A DNA stretch of 10,162 nt from Bdellovibrionales bacterium (GCA_020434605.1 JAGRAL010000023.1:1-10162), one strand, 5' to 3'; counted from the first letter of the stretch, positions 1 to 7,113 are shown. Notes: generated by a model from the letters alone, not told the origin. A program made the numbers and translations.

Positions 1-1309
1 TGGTGTGCTTGTAGATAACAGTGCTCCATTTGATACCTCTTTTGTAAGTGGCGAGTCTATTCCGCAAATCTTTCAAAAAGGAATGATGATAACTAGCGGC
101 AGCGTATGTATTAATAAATGCCAAATTATTTCAACTCACTCTTTTCAAATAAGCTCGTTAAATAAGTTGTACCAAAAGGTTGAAGAGATTAAAAAAACAA
201 AGGGTAAGTTTTCGCAAATCAGTGATAAAATCTCACATTACCTAATCGGCAGTGTGTTTTTAATCGCCATACTACACCTAGCAATTTACTTTTCAGATGA
301 CCCAGTAATGGCCTTTCAACGAGCCTTGGCCCTACTTATTGTTGCTTGTCCATGCGCCTTAGCCCTAGGAACACCGCTTACCTACGCCATGGGTATTCAA
401 AAGGCAAAGGCTGCAAACATACTTATAAAAGATCAAAATGTTTTAGATAAAGCTCTTAGTATTAAAAACATTTTTTTTGATAAAACCGGAACCCTTACTA
501 AAGGGCAACTACGATTAGTTGAAACAGATGTAGAGATAGAAAATAAAATCAAAAATATAATATTAAACCTTGAGAAAAGATCTAACCACCCAGTTGCCTT
601 TGGTTTTAGAAATGCCTGGGCAGAGATGTACCATGAGCTTAACGTAGTGGATCTAAAAGAAGAGGTTGGGATTGGTGTCTCAGGTACAATTGATGGAGTC
701 GTTTACCAGCTAAGACAAAACTCACTTGGTGACGTAATCAAGATTGATTTTTTTGCAGATGGCATAAGCCTTTGTTCGTTTCAATTTATTGACCCCCTTA
801 GAGAAGATACAGAACAGGTAATTAAAACTCTACGAGCTAAGTATCAAAATATTTACTTAATTTCTGGAGATAACCCTAAAAACACCGAAACAATAGCTCG
901 TAGCGTGGGATTAGATTTAGCCCATACTTTCTCGCAGCAAAGTCCTGAAGACAAATTAAGTAAAATTACAGCCACAAAAAATGCCATGATGTTGGGAGAT
1001 GGAATCAACGATTCTTTAGCCCTACGTGCTGCTGATATAGGTATCTCTGTAAAGGGACCTGTTACAATGAGTTTAGATGCAGCCAATGTTTACTTTTTAA
1101 AATCAGGCGTGGCCTCAGTGATAGATCTTTTATCGGTAGCTAAAAAAGTAAGACTTTGTCTGATCCAAAACTTAAGTATTTCACTTGTTTATAATGTAAC
1201 TGCTGGTGCGCTAGCATTGATGGGTTTTGTAAACCCTCTTGTGGCCGCGATTTTAATGCCAATTAGTTCTGCCGCATTAATTCTTAACACTCTTAGGGTG
1301 CTGCGATGA
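1..1309 (+). CDS. ccoI: CcoI/FixI-type copper-translocating P1B-ATPase, 5' end outside window
   Basis: C-terminal part of a heavy-metal P-type ATPase of the inner membrane that moves Cu+ for cbb3 oxidase assembly. The reading frame is open to the window edge and begins inside the actuator domain, so the GTG at 5 is internal and the true start lies upstream. Numbering from that GTG, one sees the actuator loop SGES (15-18, usually TGES), membrane segments around 78-96 and 105-128 with the CPC metal site (115-117), the phosphorylated Asp in DKTGT (159-163), the nucleotide-binding His-Pro (195-196), the hinge GDGIND (331-336), and two final helices with YN (396-397) and MPISS (418-422). This last pair is the signature of Cu+-specific P1B-1 pumps. 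About 435 residues are present, compared with roughly 750-800 for the family; any N-terminal metal-binding domain is out of view. The assignment to CcoI rather than a detoxifying CopA rests on the coupled ccoS and oxidase genes. The stop overlaps the ccoS start (ATGA). Confidence 0.93.
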   Translation, partial: GVLVDNSAPFDTSFVSGESIPQIFQKGMMITSGSVCINKCQIISTHSFQISSLNKLYQKVEEIKKTKGKFSQISDKISHYLIGSVFLIAILHLAIYFSDDPVMAFQRALALLIVACPCALALGTPLTYAMGIQKAKAANILIKDQNVLDKALSIKNIFFDKTGTLTKGQLRLVETDVEIENKIKNIILNLEKRSNHPVAFGFRNAWAEMYHELNVVDLKEEVGIGVSGTIDGVVYQLRQNSLGDVIKIDFFADGISLCSFQFIDPLREDTEQVIKTLRAKYQNIYLISGDNPKNTETIARSVGLDLAHTFSQQSPEDKLSKITATKNAMMLGDGINDSLALRAADIGISVKGPVTMSLDAANVYFLKSGVASVIDLLSVAKKVRLCLIQNLSISLVYNVTAGALALMGFVNPLVAAILMPISSAALILNTLRVLR

Positions 1310-1452
1310 GTATTATCTTACTTTTAATACCTGTTGCGATGGGACTTAGTGGTTTTTTCTTGTGGTGTTTATTTCGCGCAAATAAGGATGGGCAATTTGA
1401 TGATTTAGAGAGTCCATCTCATAAAATTTTAGAAGATGATGTAAGAATATAG
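1306..1452 (+). CDS. ccoS: CcoS, cbb3-type oxidase maturation protein (48 aa)
   Basis: Small single-pass inner-membrane protein needed for cbb3 oxidase maturation, in particular heme/copper cofactor insertion into CcoN in other bacteria. The translation starts MSIILLLIPVAMG, giving one hydrophobic helix over residues 3-23. It is followed by the family hallmark: Trp20, then DGQFDDLESP (28-37) and a terminal ILEDD (41-45). Length (48 aa) is normal for the family. The ATG overlaps the ccoI stop in an ATGA, and AGGG at 1295-1298 is a plausible ribosome site, so it is probably translated by coupling. Its own stop (TAG, 1450-1452) overlaps the ribosome site of the next gene. The match to the CcoS pattern is strong despite the short length. 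Confidence 0.93.
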   Translation: MSIILLLIPVAMGLSGFFLWCLFRANKDGQFDDLESPSHKILEDDVRI

Positions 1453-1456
1453 GAGA
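1451..1456 (+). promoter_or_regulatory. Ribosome binding site of ccoNO overlapping the ccoS stop codon
   Basis: AGGAGA lies six bases before the ATG at 1463 and shares bases with the TAG stop of ccoS. It is one of the clearest Shine-Dalgarno sequences in the operon and fixes the ccoNO start. Terminating ribosomes on ccoS would sit on it. Confidence 0.8.
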
Positions 1457-1462
1457 CTAACA

Positions 1463-3583
1463 ATGACAGAAGGTAAATTAGACCACTTTGCTTATGATGA
1501 CAAAATCGTAAGAAATTTTTTAATGGCAACCATGATATGGGCAGGCGCTGCTTTTTTATTTGGTTTGCTGGCAGCACTTGAATTGGCACACTGGCCATTT
1601 AACTTAAACACCGAATTTATAACATTCGGTCGATTAAGGCCTCTTCACACAAACGCAGCTATTTTTGCGTTTGCAGGCAATGCGATTTTTGCTGGTATCT
1701 ACTACTCAACGCAAAGATTGCTAAAAGCCAGAATGTTCTCAGATGCACTCAGTCAAATTCACTTCTGGGGATGGCAGCTTGTTATTATATGTGCAGCAAT
1801 AACATTACCTCTAGGTTACTCACAGTCTAAAGAATACGCCGAATTAGAATGGCCGATCGATCTTTTAATTACATTAATTTGGGTTGTATTTGCGATTAAT
1901 TTTTTTGGTACGATCAAAAAACGTCGTGAACAACATATGTATGTGGCTATATGGTTTTATATTGCTACCATCATTACCGTTGCTGTCTTACATATTATCA
2001 ACTCAATCGAATTGCCCGTAAGTTTTTTACAAAGTTACCCGGTTTATGCTGGTATGCAAGATGCTTTAGTGCAGTGGTGGTATGGTCATAATGCAGTGGC
2101 ATTTTTCTTAACCACACCTTTCTTAGGGCTCATGTATTATTACATGCCTAAAATTGCAAACCGCCCGATTTATTCTTATAGACTTTCCATCATCCATTTT
2201 TGGTCACTTGTATTTATCTACATCTGGGCAGGTCCACATCACTTGCTATACACAGCACTTCCTGATTGGGCACAAACACTGGGGATGGTTTTCTCATTGA
2301 TGTTGTGGGCACCAAGCTGGGGTGGAATGATCAACGGCCTGTTAACCTTACGTGGGGCTTGGCATCTTTTAAGAGAAGACCCACTTGTTAAGTTTATGGT
2401 TGCAGCAATTACCTTCTATGGTATGGCAACATTTGAAGGTCCACTACTATCCATAAAAAGTGTTTCTTCTTTAGGGCATTACACCGACTGGATTATTGGA
2501 CACGTTCATATTGGTGCTTTAGGTTGGAATGGTTTCTTAACATTTGCCATGATCTACTATCTAGTACCTAAATTGTGGAACACAAAATTATATAGCCTTC
2601 GTTTAGCGACAGCGCACTTTTGGATCGGACTTTTAGGTATTTTATTATATTACATCTCAATGGTAACTGCAGGGATCACGCAGGGCCTTATGTGGAGAGC
2701 TGTCGATGGTAGCGGTCGCCTAGTATATCCTGACTTTGTAGAAACAGTGACTAAAATAGTTCCCCTGTACTGGGTAAGAGCATTCGGAGGTCTGTTCTAC
2801 ATTATTGGATTTGCTTTGATGGCTTACAATATTTATAGAACCATTAAGCAAGCCAATACTAAAGTGGTTGATACAAAGGTATCTGCGGCACCACTAACAA
2901 ATCATAAAGTAGAAGATGAGGAGCCCCACAAAAAGTTAGAGGGAATGGGATTAACCTTTAGTGTCCTCTCATTTATTGCGATTGCTGTTGGATCTATAAT
3001 CGAAATTGTACCAACTCTTTCACTACATAAATATGTAGAACCAAGCAAAATCATTGACCCATATACACCTCTACAATTAGCGGGCCGTGATATTTATGTA
3101 AAAGAAGGTTGCTACGTATGTCACTCGCAAATGATTCGAAAGCTTCCGTCTGAAGTATTACGATATGGACCAGCATCTACCATTGAAGAGTCAATGTGGG
3201 ACAGACCATTTCAGTGGGGATCAAAACGTACCGGACCTGATCTTGCAAGACTTGGTGGTAAATACCCAAGCCTGTGGCATTTTAAGCATATGATGGATCC
3301 AAGATCTACATCACCTGGTTCAATCATGCCAAACTACCCATGGCTATATAGTAAGAAGACAGACTTTTTGATTCTTCGAAAAAAATTATCTGTCATGAAA
3401 GGCCTGGGAGTTCCTTACTCAGACGAAGAGGTAAGTCAGGCTGATTTAAATGCCATCAAAGAAGCAAAAATCATTGCCGATGATTTGCGCTCACAAGGTA
3501 TTGAAATGGAAAAGTTAGATGAAAAAGAAATTGTAGCATTGATTTCTTACTTACAAGCTTTAGGTCAAAAGGGGAAAAAATGA
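1463..3583 (+). CDS. ccoNO: Fused CcoN-CcoO: catalytic subunit and membrane cytochrome c subunit of cbb3 oxidase
   Basis: A single 706-residue frame carries two subunits of the cbb3 oxidase, which reduces O2 to water and pumps protons. Residues 1-460 are CcoN, multi-pass, with the expected ligands: His62 in RLRPLHTNA and His349 (low-spin heme b), His347 (heme b3), and His209, His259 and His260 (CuB). Tyr253, six residues before His259, matches the tyrosine cross-linked to a CuB His, and Glu325 matches the conserved channel glutamate. Residues 461-493 are a hydrophilic charged linker. Residues about 494-516 are the CcoO membrane anchor, followed by a c-type heme site C550-Y-V-C553-H554 and the methionine ligand in SIMPNYPWL (Met622). 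No stop or frameshift is seen between the halves. Because CcoN ends and CcoO begins on the cytoplasmic side, the fusion is topologically feasible. Such NO fusions are known in some lineages, for example Bacteroidetes. The stop overlaps ccoQ. Confidence 0.96.
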   Translation: MTEGKLDHFAYDDKIVRNFLMATMIWAGAAFLFGLLAALELAHWPFNLNTEFITFGRLRPLHTNAAIFAFAGNAIFAGIYYSTQRLLKARMFSDALSQIHFWGWQLVIICAAITLPLGYSQSKEYAELEWPIDLLITLIWVVFAINFFGTIKKRREQHMYVAIWFYIATIITVAVLHIINSIELPVSFLQSYPVYAGMQDALVQWWYGHNAVAFFLTTPFLGLMYYYMPKIANRPIYSYRLSIIHFWSLVFIYIWAGPHHLLYTALPDWAQTLGMVFSLMLWAPSWGGMINGLLTLRGAWHLLREDPLVKFMVAAITFYGMATFEGPLLSIKSVSSLGHYTDWIIGHVHIGALGWNGFLTFAMIYYLVPKLWNTKLYSLRLATAHFWIGLLGILLYYISMVTAGITQGLMWRAVDGSGRLVYPDFVETVTKIVPLYWVRAFGGLFYIIGFALMAYNIYRTIKQANTKVVDTKVSAAPLTNHKVEDEEPHKKLEGMGLTFSVLSFIAIAVGSIIEIVPTLSLHKYVEPSKIIDPYTPLQLAGRDIYVKEGCYVCHSQMIRKLPSEVLRYGPASTIEESMWDRPFQWGSKRTGPDLARLGGKYPSLWHFKHMMDPRSTSPGSIMPNYPWLYSKKTDFLILRKKLSVMKGLGVPYSDEEVSQADLNAIKEAKIIADDLRSQGIEMEKLDEKEIVALISYLQALGQKGKK

Positions 3584-3744
3584 AACAAGAAGCATTATCA
3601 TTTTTCACTGATACTTGGTTAACTTTAATTGGACTAACCATATTTTTTACTTACTTTGTATATATGATCATCCACGTACTATACGTTAAAAAAGAGTACT
3701 ACGATGCTATGGAAAAACTGCCCCTAAGAGGAGATAGCAAATGA
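3580..3744 (+). CDS. ccoQ: CcoQ/FixQ-like small cbb3 oxidase subunit (54 aa)
   Basis: Single-helix subunit that stabilises the cbb3 complex, mainly the CcoP association. The 54-residue translation begins MKQEALSFF, has a membrane segment at about 13-35 starting with Trp13, and ends in a charged tail with the motif EKLPLRGD (45-52), comparable to the LP.xDD-like end of CcoQ proteins. Its ATG overlaps the ccoNO stop (ATGA), with AAGGGG at 3569-3574 as ribosome site. Its TGA overlaps the ccoP ATG in the same way. Sequence conservation in this family is low, so position between ccoNO and ccoP carries much of the weight. Confidence 0.88.
   Translation: MKQEALSFFTDTWLTLIGLTIFFTYFVYMIIHVLYVKKEYYDAMEKLPLRGDSK
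3726..3733 (+). promoter_or_regulatory. Ribosome binding site of ccoP inside the ccoQ end
   Basis: AAGAGGAG ends seven bases before the ATG at 3741 and lies within the last ccoQ codons. It supports this start for ccoP and indicates coupled translation with ccoQ. Confidence 0.75.
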
Positions 3745-4292
3745 GTGACGACAAAGAAAATCAGTCTACCGAACACTTCGATGGAATTGTAGAGCATGAT
3801 CACCCACTACCACGCTGGTGGGTTGCCATCTTTTTTGCGACAATAATATATGGTGTAATTTACTACATCCACTACGAATCACATAGCGGCCCAACAACTG
3901 ACCAAGAGTTAGCGGCTGGAATGCAAGAAATATATCAAGCACAAAAATCTGGAGTAGCAGAGACTATTGACTATGACCAGGTCATTAAGAAACCAGAGTC
4001 TATTCAAGCCGGCGCAAAGATATATTCAGAAAAATGCTTTATGTGCCATGGAGATAAGGGGCAAGGACTTATTGGACCAAACTTGACAGACAATCACTGG
4101 GTTCATGGTAAAGGCACCTCTCAAGATATTTTAGCTGTCGTACAAACTGGTGTTGCCGCTAAAGGAATGCCCGCATGGGAATCTGTCTTAAAACCAGAAG
4201 AACAAGCACAAGTGGTTGCATTTGTGTTAAGCTTGAAGGGTACCAATCCTAAAAATCCAAAAGCTCCCGAGGGAGTAGAGGTTAGTAATTAA
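3741..4292 (+). CDS. ccoP: CcoP-like cbb3 oxidase subunit with a single c-type heme
   Basis: Membrane-anchored cytochrome c subunit that passes electrons from soluble donors towards CcoO. The N-terminus carries the CcoP signature: DGIVEHDHPLPRWW (14-27) leading into one helix (about 26-45). A periplasmic linker follows, then one cytochrome c domain with C99-F-M-C102-H103 and a Met ligand in KGMPAW (Met143). The tail after 167 is rich in Lys, Pro and Asn. Canonical CcoP is about 300 residues with two CxxCH sites; here there are 183 residues and only one site, with no sign of a frameshift or a decayed second motif. It is thus a compact monoheme form rather than a broken gene. The start overlaps ccoQ (ATGA), and the stop is one base before ccoG. 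Confidence 0.92.
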   Translation: MSDDKENQSTEHFDGIVEHDHPLPRWWVAIFFATIIYGVIYYIHYESHSGPTTDQELAAGMQEIYQAQKSGVAETIDYDQVIKKPESIQAGAKIYSEKCFMCHGDKGQGLIGPNLTDNHWVHGKGTSQDILAVVQTGVAAKGMPAWESVLKPEEQAQVVAFVLSLKGTNPKNPKAPEGVEVSN

Positions 4293-4293
4293 T

Positions 4294-5706
4294 ATGTCAC
4301 TAGGCGATGAAAGACTCGGAACTTTAGATACATCAGGGGGAAGATTATTTCTTCACCCCGCTGAAGTAAAAGGTGTTTTCCGTCGCTATCGCACCTATTT
4401 TCATATTTTTTTATTGATCATATTTTTATCCATACCCTGGCTAAAATGGAATGGATTGCAGCTAGTACTTTTAGATATTCAAAACCGCACATTTGTGATT
4501 GCTGGTGTTCTTTTTAAATCGCATGATGCTCCACTTATATTTTTACTCTTAGCCGCAGGAGCTATTGGCTTAGCAGTCTTTACCTCTATATTTGGTAGAG
4601 TGTGGTGTGGCTGGGCCTGTCCGCAGACTGTCTTTATCGATGCTATATACAGGCAAATTGAAATTTGGGTTCAAGGAAAGTACTTTGCAAGAAGAAAACT
4701 GCAAGCGCAAAGCTTAAGTTTTAAAAAGGCATATAAACTAGGTTTAACCTGGGCTTTGTTTTTACTTGTATCTATATTAATCTCGCACTCGTTTGTGGCC
4801 TACTTTGTAGGTGCCGACCGATTATTAGAAATGATGCGCGGGAGCCCCGAAGAACATAAGACTGCATTTTTGTTTATCGTCGGAATGACTTCAATTTTAC
4901 TTTTTGACTTCGGCTGGTTTAGAGAACAGTTCTGTATTATAGCTTGCCCTTACGGACGCATACAGTCTGTACTAATGGACTCAAAAACTACATCGGTACT
5001 TTACGACGAAAAGCGTGGAGAGCCGAGAAAAGGTTTAGCACCAATGGGTAGTCGCGGCGATTGTGTCAATTGTCGTCGCTGCGTTGAAGTTTGCCCAACA
5101 GGTATTGACATCAGACGTGGTATCCAGATGGAGTGCATTGGTTGCACAGCTTGTATAGATGCCTGTGATGATATAATGACTAAACTCAAAAAACCTAAAG
5201 GCTTAATTCGCTATACATCAGAGTTTGAGTTAGAAAATAAAATATATCTTAGCTGGTGGGATCGCCTAAAAAAACCAAGAGTTTTAATCTATGGAGCACT
5301 AATCAGTATTGCTCTTATCAGTTTCATATTTTTACTTGAGCACAGACTCCCTGTTGAGATTACTATATTGCGAAAAACTGGCGCCCCATACACAGAAATC
5401 TCTGCTACAAATGGACAAAAAGCGATTATTAATCACATTACATTTCACCTACACAACCAAAGCATGCGCCCACTACGCTTTACTCTAAACCCCAGTAAAA
5501 AATACGATAACGTAGAGTTTCAAGCACCAATGAATGGAATCGAGCTTCCTGCCAACAGCAGTCAAAACTTTATATTTATAGTAAGCTTTTCTAAGGACCT
5601 ACTAAACAAAAACGGAAACTATAATGTATCTACGGTTTTTCAAGTTGATGGTGAAAATACAAACTTTACAGTGATGAAAGATATTACCCTTGTTGGACCT
5701 AATTAA
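4294..5706 (+). CDS. ccoG: CcoG (FixG/RdxA family), membrane iron-sulfur protein for cbb3 assembly
   Basis: Polytopic inner-membrane ferredoxin-like protein. CcoG of other bacteria has been described as a Cu(II) reductase that feeds Cu(I) to cbb3 assembly. Membrane segments are seen near 35-50, 80-100, 150-172, 190-207 and 330-348. Cysteine pairs C105xxxC109-Pro and C214xxxC218-Pro flank the central helices. Two [4Fe-4S] ferredoxin motifs follow, C257xxC260xxC263xxxC267-Pro and C281xxC284xxC287xxxC291. Residues about 350-470 form the C-terminal Ig-like FixG_C domain. Length (470 aa) and cysteine set are complete. The gene begins one base after the ccoP stop; the ribosome site is weak (AGAGG near 4277), suggesting coupling to ccoP. 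In many genomes ccoH/fixH follows, but here a different membrane protein overlaps the end. Confidence 0.96.
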   Translation: MSLGDERLGTLDTSGGRLFLHPAEVKGVFRRYRTYFHIFLLIIFLSIPWLKWNGLQLVLLDIQNRTFVIAGVLFKSHDAPLIFLLLAAGAIGLAVFTSIFGRVWCGWACPQTVFIDAIYRQIEIWVQGKYFARRKLQAQSLSFKKAYKLGLTWALFLLVSILISHSFVAYFVGADRLLEMMRGSPEEHKTAFLFIVGMTSILLFDFGWFREQFCIIACPYGRIQSVLMDSKTTSVLYDEKRGEPRKGLAPMGSRGDCVNCRRCVEVCPTGIDIRRGIQMECIGCTACIDACDDIMTKLKKPKGLIRYTSEFELENKIYLSWWDRLKKPRVLIYGALISIALISFIFLLEHRLPVEITILRKTGAPYTEISATNGQKAIINHITFHLHNQSMRPLRFTLNPSKKYDNVEFQAPMNGIELPANSSQNFIFIVSFSKDLLNKNGNYNVSTVFQVDGENTNFTVMKDITLVGPN

Positions 5707-6346
5707 ACATATTCAAGAACCTAGCGCCTACCTCCCCCTTTTTATACTTAGTATAAGTATCATAGGAAGTCCTCACTGCGCCTTTATGTGTTTACCACTG
5801 ACATTTAAAATTGATACATCCAAAATGACTTTTTATCATATTGGACGCCTAGTTGCTTATGTACTATTAGCCACATTTTTTTATGGCCTTAAACAAATTA
5901 GTCTTCAGTTTTTTATATTGCAGGCAGCTGTTGGATTGGGTTTCTTTTTTTACACACTATATATGTTAGTAAGCGATTGGAAATCATCATGTCGAGCATC
6001 ACTTCGAAAAACTAGCTCGCAGAACGCATTCACTGTTGGATTTTTAAACGGATGTTTGCCGTGCGCTTGGCTAAGCGTTTTTTTGTTTTCTCTGATGATA
6101 AAAAATTCTCTGCCGCAAGTTATACTGCTAATGTGTATATTTTGGTTGGGCACTGTGCCCGTGTTTCATATAAAAATAAATAGACTGAAGGCACTAAAAT
6201 ATTTTTCTTTTCTACAAAATAAGGCGTTTAGATCTGTTTTAATTTTAGTATTAATGAACTGTAGTTTGTACTTACATTTTTCAAGCTACCGTGTCTTTGA
6301 ATCAAATAACGATACAAATCCAGCTTTTTGCTGGCCATTTAAGTGA
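5690..6346 (+). CDS. DsbD_2/COG2836-type membrane protein ('sulfite exporter TauE/SafE-like'), cbb3-linked
   Basis: Predicted polytopic inner-membrane protein of the family often annotated as sulfite exporter TauE/SafE or cytochrome c biogenesis transmembrane region, frequently found beside cco genes. Visible family marks are SPHCAFMC (27-34) at the end of helix 1, YHIGRLVAYVLL (49-60), and FLNGCLPCAW (118-127). Helices lie around 14-35, 52-70, 74-95, 118-136, 140-160 and 182-198. The paired cysteines (30/34 and 122/125) and His29 suggest thiol or copper chemistry in oxidase assembly, but this is inference. The start is uncertain: no ATG precedes the conserved helix 1, so TTG at 5690 (or TTG at 5693) is chosen, overlapping ccoG by 17 bases. 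At 218 aa the length is normal. It ends the operon and meets fnr tail to tail. Confidence 0.8.
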   Translation: MLDLIKHIQEPSAYLPLFILSISIIGSPHCAFMCLPLTFKIDTSKMTFYHIGRLVAYVLLATFFYGLKQISLQFFILQAAVGLGFFFYTLYMLVSDWKSSCRASLRKTSSQNAFTVGFLNGCLPCAWLSVFLFSLMIKNSLPQVILLMCIFWLGTVPVFHIKINRLKALKYFSFLQNKAFRSVLILVLMNCSLYLHFSSYRVFESNNDTNPAFCWPFK

Positions 6347-6347
6347 T

Positions 6348-7031
6348 TTATATTTCTGGACTTACAATATCTAAAAGAGACTGACGAGATAATATGTTTA
6401 TCTCTCTGCCTTTTTGAGAAATCCACTGCTGCTTTTCAAAATCAGCCAGAGTCCTAATCACCGTTTCAGTTGTGGTACCTGCCCACTCGGCAATATCTTG
6501 GCGTGTCCACTTTGTATTGCTTAAACAGTCTTTTAAAATTAAAAGTGCTTCTGCAACACGAGCCCCTGCTGGCTTAGAAACCATGCCAAGCATTCTTGCC
6601 TCTGCCTGATGAAGCTCTTTTGAAATTTGAGACAAAAACTTTAAGGCAAGCGCAGGTTCATTTTGCAAAAGGCTAAAAATCGTCTCTTTAGGAATTATAC
6701 AAAGATCCGTATCTTCTTGAGCAATAGCCGTTCCGTAGTATGGCTCATCCGCCAGTAAAGAGCGATATCCTAAAACACCACCCTCTTTAACAAGACGTAA
6801 AAGTATGTTTTGGCCTTTTGCATTTAGACTGGTGACCTTCACTAAACCCGAACTAAGACAGTACAAACCAATAGGGCTATTTCCTTCATTGAATATCACT
6901 TGTCCCTTTTTATAGCGTGAGTGAATCTTAAAGGCATCTAGAGTCTCTAAAGCCTTTTTCTGTAAGTCACAAAAATGTGTTTTACGTAAAGAAGAGCAAG
7001 TACCGCATGAATTGTGTTTAGGGCTTTCCAT
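6348..7031 (-). CDS. fnr: Crp/Fnr-family regulator, probable O2-sensing Fnr
   Basis: Cytoplasmic transcription factor with a cyclic-nucleotide-type sensor fold (about 25-145), a dimer helix (near 125-155) and a C-terminal helix-turn-helix (about 172-205). Cysteines 9, 12 and 21 near the N-terminus plus Cys111 resemble the four [4Fe-4S] ligands of E. coli FNR. Cys111 sits in DLCIIPKETIFSLL, which lines up with the FNR segment around Cys122. The N-terminal spacing is C-x2-C-x8-C instead of C-x2-C-x5-C. In the recognition helix TTTETVIRTLADF (186-198), Glu189 and Arg193 match FNR Glu209 and Arg213, while Ser212 is replaced by Ile192. Length (227 aa) is usual. The convergent placement next to a cbb3 operon supports a role in low-oxygen control. 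The ribosome site before the ATG is weak. Cluster binding is inferred from the cysteines only. Confidence 0.88.
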   Translation of the reverse strand: MESPKHNSCGTCSSLRKTHFCDLQKKALETLDAFKIHSRYKKGQVIFNEGNSPIGLYCLSSGLVKVTSLNAKGQNILLRLVKEGGVLGYRSLLADEPYYGTAIAQEDTDLCIIPKETIFSLLQNEPALALKFLSQISKELHQAEARMLGMVSKPAGARVAEALLILKDCLSNTKWTRQDIAEWAGTTTETVIRTLADFEKQQWISQKGREINILSRQSLLDIVSPEI

Positions 7032-7054
7032 CGCTCACATATGTAGCAATTTAA

Positions 7055-7068
7055 ATGCTATTAATCAA
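7055..7068 (-). promoter_or_regulatory. Possible FNR-type operator upstream of fnr
   Basis: Read on the minus strand, the 14 bases are TTGAT-TAAT-AGCAT, eight of ten positions of the FNR consensus TTGAT-N4-ATCAA, about 25 bases before the fnr start. One half-site is perfect and the other is weak (3/5). Such a match can occur by chance in AT-rich DNA. It would fit autoregulation, but no convincing -10/-35 pair accompanies it. Confidence 0.2.
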
Positions 7069-7113
7069 GGATCCATCTGAAAATAAATTTCTGTTATTTA
7101 CGATTTGTGTAAC

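Noticed and set aside
853..1086. 77-codon minus-strand frame inside ccoI
   Set aside because: It overlaps the conserved GDGIND hinge coding region of the ATPase and has no independent support.
5001..5189. Open frame on the minus strand inside ccoG
   Set aside because: It mirrors the cysteine-rich ferredoxin region of ccoG, shows no recognisable domain and has no separate promoter or ribosome site; judged a shadow.
6320..6334. Hairpin CCAGC-TTTTT-GCTGG near the end of the last operon gene, as a possible bidirectional terminator
   Set aside because: The stem has only five pairs, lies inside coding sequence, and no T tract follows on either strand.
7032..7113. sigma-70 promoter for fnr (TTGATT with 17-base spacing to TACATA)
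   Set aside because: The -10 box is poor and transcription would begin only a few bases before the ATG; not convincing enough to annotate.
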